Of a stretch of DNA of 34,471 nucleotides, positions 23,521 through 30,359 are shown one piece after another. A model generated the notes under the pieces. The model was not told the DNA's origin. It made no database searches and worked only from the letters and a program-made list of their open reading frames with translations. The DNA comes from Ruminococcus sp. (GTDB lineage Bacteria > Bacillota > Clostridia > Oscillospirales > Ruminococcaceae). Within the stretch, counting starts at the first letter, position 1. Every line of letters starts with the position of its first letter. Made by a program: the position numbers and the translations under genes. The stretch spans positions 1 to 34,471 of the forward strand of contig JAGAMB010000023.1 of the NCBI GenBank assembly GCA_017624895.1. Direction: 5' to 3'.

Positions 23521-25773
23521 ATGAAAAAATTATTATCTTTACTGACTGCATTGACCTTTATCTGCTCGATGACTGCCTGTTCAGACGGAAAAGGCGGAAA
23601 TGAAAGCTTACAGGCGACAGAGGAAATTACTGTTTCTCAGACTATGTACAAGGAGGAGCATATGGACTTCCCCGAAGATAAGCGCTTTGTTGATGGTATG
23701 ACCTACATTGACGGGCAGGGGGTGCGGATGATTTACACCAACAGCGAAAACTGTTACAAATATGCGGACTATGATGAAAATATGGCGGTGAAATCAACAG
23801 CGGAGCTTTTTGCTGTTGATAATAATACCCGCGTATGCTTTGAATGTGCTGATGATGGTACTATGATCGCTCTTTTAACCTATATTGACTCGGAATATGA
23901 AGTCGGAACTCCCGAATATTTCGACAATGCGGAATTTTCCTTTGAGCTGAGAAAATATGCTCCTGACGGCAGCGGTGAGGAAATTATTCCTCTGCCTGAG
24001 CTGGGAAACTATTACGATCCCTCCGCAGATATCGTCCGCAGTTTAAAGCTTATTGATGGGAAAATTCTCCTTTCACTTTCGTCGGGACAGCTTATTATGG
24101 ATATGAACGGCAGTATTCTTGAAAGCCGGCAGGAAAGCAGTTTTATCTACTACTGCGAGGACAGCAGCGGTAAAATTATAGCCGCCGCTGATACGGGCTA
24201 TTGCTATATGGACAAACTCAGCCTTGACCTTCCCGAAAATATGACGGAATACGGCGAATATCTCCGCCTAAACTTAAATCTCGGAGTATCAAAGGGCTAC
24301 GGCGGCTTTAAAGCGTTTTTTATGTTCAACAGCGGAGTTTATGGTCTGACGGAGAATAATACCTTTGTGGAGGTTTTCAACTACAACAATTCCCTTGTAT
24401 CTATCAGCGACTACAGAAATCTTGTGTACGCAGGAGAGGGAAAATTCGCAGGTATCAGCAATGAAATGGAGCATACTTTCCTTTCTAAGCTGACCGTCCG
24501 CCCTGATGATTATGTGATGAATCGTGAAGATGTGGTTATAGGCTTAGTTGGCGATATTTACACCACGGATCAGGAACTTGTCAGCAATTATAACAAGAAA
24601 AGCGACAGCTACAAGGCGGAGCTGAAATCCTACGGCGAAATGGACGATTTCACGGCGGCGGTGCTTACTGATGAAGCCCCCGACTGTATCAGCTACATCG
24701 GCACATATAATATGCGCAGGCTGAAAAATTTAGGTGCGGTTATGGATATGTACGAGCTTTCCGAAAAATATGGCGGATTTAAGAAAGAGGATATTCTTGA
24801 TAATGTTACGGAGGCTCTTGAAATTGACGGGAAGCTTTATGGAATATCCCAGAAATTCCAGTTTGAACTTGCTATAGGGAGAAGCGATATTTTCCCGAAA
24901 GGTAAAATGACATGGCAGGAATTCAAGGATATTTACGACAGCACTTCCGAAGATGTGTACTTTTCAAATATTTCAGATATGAACACAAAAGAGGACGTTT
25001 TCAGATTTTTGTGTGCCAATAATCTCAATGCATTTATCGACTTTGAAAAGGGTGAATGTCATTTTGATACTCCCGAATTTGCGGAAATGCTGGAATTTAC
25101 ACAGACTGTCCGCCTTATGCCCGAATTTGACTGGCAGGCTTTCTACGACTCGCATACAGAAGATGAAATTGTACTGTTTCAGCAGGAGGACCGCAACCGT
25201 ATATCCAACGGTGAAGCAATGATCGCAACAGGTTACGCGCATGACCTGGGCAGCTTCATTGATCTGAAGCATTTCTATAATTTCGGTGACGGTGAATACA
25301 CTATTTTCAATGCTCCCTCGGATAATCCGCAGTCAAATATAACTTTTGATATGCTTTATAGTGTTGTTACTAACGGCAAATGTCCTGAGGGTGCGTGGGA
25401 TTACATCAATTTCATCACATCTGAGCATTTTCTTACAACATATTTGCAGACAGAAAGAAGCTTTGTAACATTCAAGGACGCTTTCAAGAATATTAATGAG
25501 CAGATACGCTATTATTCTGAGCATCCTTCATATGTTGATGAACAGGGGTTAACTCATTATAACTACGGCGCTCAGAAGCCCATTACAGACGCGGAATACA
25601 ATATGGTGCTTGAATATATTTCAAACTGCACCATTCCCCGTGATTACAACGAAACGCTGTACAATATTTTAACAGAGGAATACAATGCCTTTGCCGCAGG
25701 TGACAAAACAGCCGCAGAATGTGCCGATATAATTCAGAACAGAGTGTCGATATATCTGAGCGAAAACAGCTGA
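23521..25773 (+). CDS. orphan solute-binding lipoprotein with large N-terminal domain
   Basis: The 750-residue lipoprotein has a signal with Cys at residue 20. About residues 40-330 form a beta-rich, Tyr/Asp/Gly-rich domain with propeller-like spacing that I cannot name. About 340-750 resemble an extracellular solute-binding protein of family 1 (sugar ABC importers), with segments such as PDCISYIGTYNMRRLKNLG, GKLYGISQKF and GAWDYINFI. Normal family members have 400-450 residues, so the N-terminal part is an extension. No ABC permease or ATPase gene is nearby, so it may be a ligand sensor, or it may feed a transporter encoded elsewhere. Start ATG follows AAGGAGG. It lies between two GGDEF proteins with LacI-type domains. 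Confidence 0.78.
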   Translation: MKKLLSLLTALTFICSMTACSDGKGGNESLQATEEITVSQTMYKEEHMDFPEDKRFVDGMTYIDGQGVRMIYTNSENCYKYADYDENMAVKSTAELFAVDNNTRVCFECADDGTMIALLTYIDSEYEVGTPEYFDNAEFSFELRKYAPDGSGEEIIPLPELGNYYDPSADIVRSLKLIDGKILLSLSSGQLIMDMNGSILESRQESSFIYYCEDSSGKIIAAADTGYCYMDKLSLDLPENMTEYGEYLRLNLNLGVSKGYGGFKAFFMFNSGVYGLTENNTFVEVFNYNNSLVSISDYRNLVYAGEGKFAGISNEMEHTFLSKLTVRPDDYVMNREDVVIGLVGDIYTTDQELVSNYNKKSDSYKAELKSYGEMDDFTAAVLTDEAPDCISYIGTYNMRRLKNLGAVMDMYELSEKYGGFKKEDILDNVTEALEIDGKLYGISQKFQFELAIGRSDIFPKGKMTWQEFKDIYDSTSEDVYFSNISDMNTKEDVFRFLCANNLNAFIDFEKGECHFDTPEFAEMLEFTQTVRLMPEFDWQAFYDSHTEDEIVLFQQEDRNRISNGEAMIATGYAHDLGSFIDLKHFYNFGDGEYTIFNAPSDNPQSNITFDMLYSVVTNGKCPEGAWDYINFITSEHFLTTYLQTERSFVTFKDAFKNINEQIRYYSEHPSYVDEQGLTHYNYGAQKPITDAEYNMVLEYISNCTIPRDYNETLYNILTEEYNAFAAGDKTAAECADIIQNRVSIYLSENS

Positions 25774-25791
25774 TTAGCGACATATACAAAA

Positions 25792-25821
25792 AGGACGGGC
25801 GATTTCAAAATTGCCCGTCCT
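25792..25821. terminator. bidirectional terminator
   Basis: A 14-bp stem AGGACGGGCGATTT / AAATTGCCCGTCCT (one G-U pair) with a two-base centre has T-runs on both sides, between the convergent binding-lipoprotein and carboxypeptidase genes. Confidence 0.87.
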
Positions 25822-25828
25822 GTGATTT

Positions 25829-27052
25829 TTACCGATATATGGAATCAATACCGAAATATTCTTCCATTGTGAGATAAGGATCACCGATAGCAGCACCTGT
25901 GTCCTTGATAGCCTGTGCCACATCCTTGCCCACATAGCGGATATGCCATGGCTCATATTTATAGCCTGTTATTCCCTGCTTGCCCTGAGGATAGCGGATA
26001 ATAAAGCCGTATTCCGCGCAATGCTCCTCAAGCCATATAGCTTCGGGAGTTCCGATAAATGCGTCGCTTATCTCGTTTACATCAATTGCAAGTCCTGTCT
26101 GATGCTCGGAATGACCGGGACGTGCGGAAAATGTATCGGCTGTAGCCTGTCCGTTATTGGCAACGTATGTGTTGTATATCTGCTCCTGAGTTTCATAGGA
26201 ACGGAAGCCTGATGAAATGTATATATTAAGACCATCATTTGCAGCTCCCTGAGCAAGTGACTGGAAAGCATTGTAGGTTTCGCTTGTAAGTCCGCCGGGG
26301 TTATATGTGCTGGGGAGAGCGTATGTCTTATTTGCGATAAGTACACCGTCAATATATGTTACACCATCTATCTGCTGTATGCCCTGTGGCTTTGTAACAG
26401 TTACCTCAACCTCGCCATAGGAGTTTTTGTTGTTGGCGTCTGTAACACGGATAACACATTTTCCCTCGCCTACACCTGTGATATTGCCATACTGGTCAAC
26501 CGTTGCAACGTTAGCGTCTGAGGTTGTCCATATTTCGCTGATGCTTTCGCTGACTAACGGATATTCCTTTGTCTGTCCCACTATAATTTCAGCTTTGGTA
26601 TAGCTGAGGGTAATGCTTGGTGCAGAGGGAGCTGTGGTTGTTGCAGCAGCAGTTGTGACAGCAGACGTTACAGTCTGTGTGCTTTTTTTGGCACTTGTTG
26701 CTTTGTTTCCGTTTGAAGGTTTTGCAGTATTCTTTGTTTTTTTATTGTTGTTAAGGCGATCCAGCTCCTCTTTTGAACGTGTTAAAAGGGAAGCGTTGCT
26801 GCCTGTAACAGTTGTAGCTGTATCAGGTGTATCTGTGTACTTTATGGCTGCTGTAGTGCGGGGGACAAGCTTTATTGTATCGTCGTCCTCACCCTCACTG
26901 CTTTCGCCGTTGGAAGCCTCGCCGCCTGTTATGACAAATCCGTCCTGTTCGTTTTCGAGGGAATTGGGTACAGATTTACTACCGCAGGCTGTAGCACAAG
27001 CCATGCAGCACAGCGCAGTGATCATTGCGATCATCTTTTTAGTTTTCTTCAT
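25829..27052 (-). CDS. VanY-type D,D-carboxypeptidase lipoprotein with Ig-like domain
   Basis: Extracytoplasmic enzyme expected to trim the terminal D-Ala from peptidoglycan stems. The 407 residues comprise a lipoprotein signal with Cys at 23, a long Thr/Ala/Ser/Lys-rich spacer to about 145, a Big_2-type bacterial Ig domain at about 147-222, and a VanY/peptidase M15B domain at about 255-405. Zinc ligands His317 and Asp324 (SEHQTGLAIDV) and His370 with Glu367 (EPWH) are all present. Start: ATG after CGGAGA (spacing 8). The frame stays open upstream to 27199, but that part is derived from a repeat element. A short repeat-encoded ORF with its own ribosome site overlaps this start. Confidence 0.88.
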   Translation of the reverse strand: MKKTKKMIAMITALCCMACATACGSKSVPNSLENEQDGFVITGGEASNGESSEGEDDDTIKLVPRTTAAIKYTDTPDTATTVTGSNASLLTRSKEELDRLNNNKKTKNTAKPSNGNKATSAKKSTQTVTSAVTTAAATTTAPSAPSITLSYTKAEIIVGQTKEYPLVSESISEIWTTSDANVATVDQYGNITGVGEGKCVIRVTDANNKNSYGEVEVTVTKPQGIQQIDGVTYIDGVLIANKTYALPSTYNPGGLTSETYNAFQSLAQGAANDGLNIYISSGFRSYETQEQIYNTYVANNGQATADTFSARPGHSEHQTGLAIDVNEISDAFIGTPEAIWLEEHCAEYGFIIRYPQGKQGITGYKYEPWHIRYVGKDVAQAIKDTGAAIGDPYLTMEEYFGIDSIYR

Positions 27053-27143
27053 ACTTATCATCTCCGTTTTTGTTCTGTCGGTAGAAATTAAGGCAACACC
27101 GCACAAAGCCTGACTGAAGGCTTTGCGTGAAATCCGCCTGCAT
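27039..27143 (-). CDS. repeat-encoded short ORF overlapping the VanY start
   Basis: A 34-codon frame starts at ATG 27143, 5 nt after GGAGG (27153-27149), inside the repeat element. It runs out of the repeat and stops at TAA 27039, overlapping the VanY gene start by 14 bp. The encoded peptide (MQADFTQSLQSGFVRCCL...) has no recognised motif. It could couple translation to VanY or simply be a by-product of the insertion. Confidence 0.35.
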   Translation of the reverse strand: MQADFTQSLQSGFVRCCLNFYRQNKNGDDKYEEN

Positions 27144-27267
27144 ATTTTCCTCCATCTTGCCACAAAAAACTCCTGACATACTACAGTATGCGTCTGCAAT
27201 TTTTTTTACAATCTGACGAAAAATGTGACTTTGCATCTTCCGCACAAGCTCTGTGCGGTATTGCCGC
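27090..27267. repeat. fold-back (MITE-like) repeat, family C
   Basis: The terminal inverted arms GGCAACACCGCACAAAGC (27092-27109) and, complementary with two mismatches, 27248-27265 enclose about 138 bp. The inside contains a CATACT/AGTATG hairpin and GGAGG followed by an ATG on the minus strand. It lies 39 bp upstream of the VanY start, so the VanY promoter must lie inside the element or beyond it. Confidence 0.7.
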
Positions 27268-27485
27268 TAATAATTGTTTACTTTAAATTATATCACATTT
27301 ACTATCCGGTGTAAAGTAAAATTCAATCTTTGTAACTTTTTGTGATGAAATTTTTGTAATTTCGTCACAAAAGAATGGAAAAGACAAAAAAATCTGTTGT
27401 TTTTTGACGAAACCTCTTTACTTTTAAATGATAGTGTGGTAAAATATAAGTTAGTATATTGTTCGTTTACGAGGAGGTGAATTAA
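27268..27485. other. 218-bp gap before the second GGDEF gene
   Basis: AT-rich sequence with an inverted pair TGTGACGAAA-type elements near 27340-27370 (TTTTTGTGATGAAATTTTTG followed by TTTCGTCACAAAAG), then the promoter at 27417-27445. The inverted pair could be an operator, but I recognise no regulator for it. No gene is supported. Confidence 0.45.
27417..27445 (+). promoter_or_regulatory. promoter of the second GGDEF gene
   Basis: TTTACT (27417-27422) and TAAAAT (27440-27445) are spaced by 17 bp, with TG before the -10. Confidence 0.6.
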
Positions 27486-29411
27486 TTGGAGCAGCTTCCG
27501 AAGCTTATAGGTGTATGCCTTTCTACGCTTTATAATGAAGATCGTTATAATTTTGTGAAAAAACTGAATAAATATGCGATCGACAGCGGATACAGACTGA
27601 TGATATTCAACTCGATTTCAGATTTGTTTGAACGCTATAACAAGAATAATGAAGGAGCGTCATCTGTTTTCAGGCTTATACCGTATAAAAAGCTGTCAGC
27701 AATGATAATATTCCCGAATTTTATACATAATGAGGAAATAGTTGACGATGTTGTAAAAAAATGTCGTATAAACAAAATTCCCGTTATTACGATTGACAAG
27801 GAGCTGGAGGACTGCAGTTGTTTCTCCTTTAATTATTCCGACGCCTTTGAAACTCTTTGCCGTCACGTTATTGAGGAGCATGGTGCGAAAGATGTGTATC
27901 TCATAACAGGAACAGAGGGAAATAACTATGCTGAGGAAAGGCGCGCCGCTTATCGCAGGGCGCTGGAAGCAAACGGAATAACTTATGATGAGGATAAAGT
28001 AGGTTACGGAAATTTCTGGGAGGGACCTGTAAATGATCTCCTGATGAAGTGGTTCGATATTGAAAAGCGCAGTATCCCTGACGCTATAATATGCGCCAAC
28101 GACGTAATGGCTATAACTGCCAGCAGTTTTTTGCAAAACCGCGGATATACCGTACCTGATGAGTGTATAATAACAGGATTTGACGGAATTGAACGTTCGA
28201 AGATACATATTCCTCCGCTAACAACGTGTATTCAGGACTATAATAAAATGGGCAGATTGATTATTGAAAAAATTAATTCTGCTATCGGGGGAGATATGTC
28301 CGCAGTGAGGGCAAGGGTTGAATGTAATGTCATATACTCCAATTCCTGTGGCTGCAGCTGTACACAAACGCCTAATTTCAATATGTCCATACAGCAGCTT
28401 ATTAATCATATAGAGCTTTCAAATGAACGTCAGACAATGATGTGTTCAGTACAGTCGGCTATGTCTAAAATGACTGATATTAATGAGCTGCCGTCAATAA
28501 TGATAGATAAATTCAGTTTTAATACAGCGGTGTTTGCAGTCAATAATGATGTTTTTGATCCGCCGCGTTTCGGCTCGGACAGAAAGGGCGAAAACAGTTT
28601 CAGCAAAAAGGTAGATATCCTTTGCCAGCGGTATTACTGGTTTGATATTGCTCCGTGTACTATTGAGCTTGAGGAGTTTATTCCGCACCTTGCATTAATG
28701 ATGAAGCGCAAGGAGCCGATAGTTGTGTGTGCTGTCAATTCTATGGATATGGCGATGGGTTACTGCGTATTCCAGCCTGAAATTGACACAGACGAGTATC
28801 AGAAAATACACGCGTTTGTAAATGCTGTCGGAGCAGCTTTAGGAAATTTCCATGGCAGAATACAGATACGTTCAATAAATGAAAGGCTTGTTATGGCGAA
28901 TGATGAGCTTAGTCTGCTTTCACAGCGTGATTTTATGACAGGACTTTTCAACCGCCGAGGATTTTTTGACAGGCTTAATGATTTGCTGGCGGCGGAAAAT
29001 CTTGAAAATTCCACAATGGTAATAATATCGGCGGACCTTGATAAGCTGAAATATATCAACGATACCTTTGGTCATATTGAAGGCGATAACGCTATTAGCA
29101 CCGTAAGCCGCGCTCTTGTCAGCAGCTCTGTTCACGGTGAGATATGCGCAAGATTCGGCGGTGATGAATTTTGCGTTGCGGCTGTGGTAGCCGAGGAAAA
29201 AGCAGGTTATTATTTCAACGATTTCAAGGAAAGATTTTGCGATTATCTTTATGATTATAATCGTAAATCCGGCAAGCAGTATATAGTTAATGCAAGTATC
29301 GGCTGCTGTGTCGAAAAGATAAATGGCAAGGTTGACATTGAGGGAATGATAAGGATTGCCGATGAAAATATGTATGTTGACAAAATGAAACATAGAAAGA
29401 AAAGTGAGTAG
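27486..29411 (+). CDS. cytoplasmic LacI-type binding domain fused to GGDEF diguanylate cyclase (copy 2)
   Basis: Predicted diguanylate cyclase of 641 residues and paralogue of the product at 21288, with the same order of domains. The binding-protein-like domain (about 1-295; PDAIICANDVMAITAS, ITGFDGIERS, PPLTTC) ends in SCGCSC. A linker and GAF-like region (about 310-460) precede a GGDEF domain with DFMTGLFNRRGFF near 480 and intact RFGGDEF at 557-562. The RxxD inhibition site is missing here too (VHGE at that place). No signal peptide, membrane helix or DNA-binding domain is present. The start is TTG, supported by GAGGAGGTGA at the proper distance. The gene is monocistronic, with a hairpin overlapping its stop. 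Confidence 0.87.
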   Translation: MEQLPKLIGVCLSTLYNEDRYNFVKKLNKYAIDSGYRLMIFNSISDLFERYNKNNEGASSVFRLIPYKKLSAMIIFPNFIHNEEIVDDVVKKCRINKIPVITIDKELEDCSCFSFNYSDAFETLCRHVIEEHGAKDVYLITGTEGNNYAEERRAAYRRALEANGITYDEDKVGYGNFWEGPVNDLLMKWFDIEKRSIPDAIICANDVMAITASSFLQNRGYTVPDECIITGFDGIERSKIHIPPLTTCIQDYNKMGRLIIEKINSAIGGDMSAVRARVECNVIYSNSCGCSCTQTPNFNMSIQQLINHIELSNERQTMMCSVQSAMSKMTDINELPSIMIDKFSFNTAVFAVNNDVFDPPRFGSDRKGENSFSKKVDILCQRYYWFDIAPCTIELEEFIPHLALMMKRKEPIVVCAVNSMDMAMGYCVFQPEIDTDEYQKIHAFVNAVGAALGNFHGRIQIRSINERLVMANDELSLLSQRDFMTGLFNRRGFFDRLNDLLAAENLENSTMVIISADLDKLKYINDTFGHIEGDNAISTVSRALVSSSVHGEICARFGGDEFCVAAVVAEEKAGYYFNDFKERFCDYLYDYNRKSGKQYIVNASIGCCVEKINGKVDIEGMIRIADENMYVDKMKHRKKSE

Positions 29412-29434
29412 GCGGCAGGAAATCCTGCCGCCTA
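29409..29434 (+). terminator. hairpin after the second GGDEF gene
   Basis: A 12-bp perfect stem TAGGCGGCAGGA / TCCTGCCGCCTA includes the TAG stop codon itself. No good T-run follows, so it may protect the mRNA 3' end rather than terminate. Confidence 0.55.
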
Positions 29435-29492
29435 TCAAACGTCCTGCACAAAAATAATAATTTAAACAGCTGTGAAATTCATATTTCAGCAC

Positions 29493-29521
29493 TTGTAATT
29501 TTCAGCGAAAAATGTTATAAT
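29493..29521 (+). promoter_or_regulatory. promoter of the rlmB operon
   Basis: TTGTAA (29493-29498) and TATAAT (29516-29521) are spaced by 17 bp, with a TG extension. It probably drives rlmB and the two genes behind it. Confidence 0.8.
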
Positions 29522-29575
29522 TATAATGTACATGTTTGGAACCCTTATTGTGTATTCATTATTAAGGAGATAAAA

Positions 29576-30343
29576 ATGGAAAAAAATATAAAAAAGATAG
29601 AAAACGAAAGCTTTTCTGATGTTATCTGCGGACGAAATCCCGTTATAGAAGCACTTAAATCAGGAACAGCTCTCGATATGATATATATGGACGGAAACGG
29701 CGGAAGCCTCAGCGTTATAAGACGGCTTGCAAAGGAAAAGGGTATTCCTGTCAAGGACGTTAAGGAGGATAAGCTGAAAAAACTTTCAGGAGGCGCTTCT
29801 CATCAGGGAGTTGCTGCCGTTGGTGCCTGCGGTGAATATGTCACAGTTGAAGATATCCTCGCTGTTTCACAGGAAAAGGGAACTCCTCCTTTTATTATCA
29901 TATGCGACGAAATTGAAGATCCCCATAATCTGGGCGCTATTATTCGAACAGCAGAAACGTCAGGAGCAGACGGCGTTATTATCCCAAAGCGCAGAAGTGC
30001 AGGACTTAACGCTACTGTGTTCAAGACATCGGCAGGTGCGGCAAGTTATGTTCCTGTGGCAAGAGTATCAAATCTTGCGGCAGCAATAGACAAGCTCAAA
30101 GAAAACGGCGTATGGATATACGGCACAGATGCAGACGGCACAGACTACAGCGAAACAGATCTGACAGGCAGCTGCGGACTTGTTGTAGGCTCTGAGGGCT
30201 TCGGTATAAGCAGGCTTATCAGGGAGAAATGCGACTTTATGATGCGTTTGCCTATGATGGGAAAAATCAATTCCCTTAACGCTTCAGTTGCGGCAGGCAT
30301 ATTTATGTATGAAATTCTCCGTCAGCGGAGAGCGAAAAAGTAA
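29576..30343 (+). CDS. rlmB: 23S rRNA (guanosine-2'-O-)-methyltransferase RlmB (TrmH/SpoU family)
   Basis: Methylates the 2'-oxygen of a conserved guanosine of 23S rRNA (G2251 in E. coli), using S-adenosylmethionine. The 255 residues comprise an N-terminal substrate-binding domain (VICGRNPVIEALKSG, about 15-29) and a SPOUT knot with the three motifs: NLGAIIRTAETSGA at about 117-130, LVVGSEGFGIS at about 201-211, and LPMMGKINSLNASVAAGI at about 224-241. The length is typical. ATG follows AAGGAGA. Related tRNA or 23S methylases of the same family cannot be fully excluded. The next gene begins 16 bp after the stop, so it is probably co-transcribed. Confidence 0.88.
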   Translation: MEKNIKKIENESFSDVICGRNPVIEALKSGTALDMIYMDGNGGSLSVIRRLAKEKGIPVKDVKEDKLKKLSGGASHQGVAAVGACGEYVTVEDILAVSQEKGTPPFIIICDEIEDPHNLGAIIRTAETSGADGVIIPKRRSAGLNATVFKTSAGAASYVPVARVSNLAAAIDKLKENGVWIYGTDADGTDYSETDLTGSCGLVVGSEGFGISRLIREKCDFMMRLPMMGKINSLNASVAAGIFMYEILRQRRAKK

Positions 30344-30359
30344 TTCGCAGGAGGTAAAT

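Noticed and set aside
27053-27199. Longer VanY N-terminus
   Set aside because: It is read from the repeat element and precedes a perfectly good lipoprotein signal with its own ribosome site.
30288-30359. Longer N-terminus of the P-type-ATPase-like protein
   Set aside because: It would overlap the rlmB 3' end and has no ribosome site, while the ATG at 30360 has AGGAGG.
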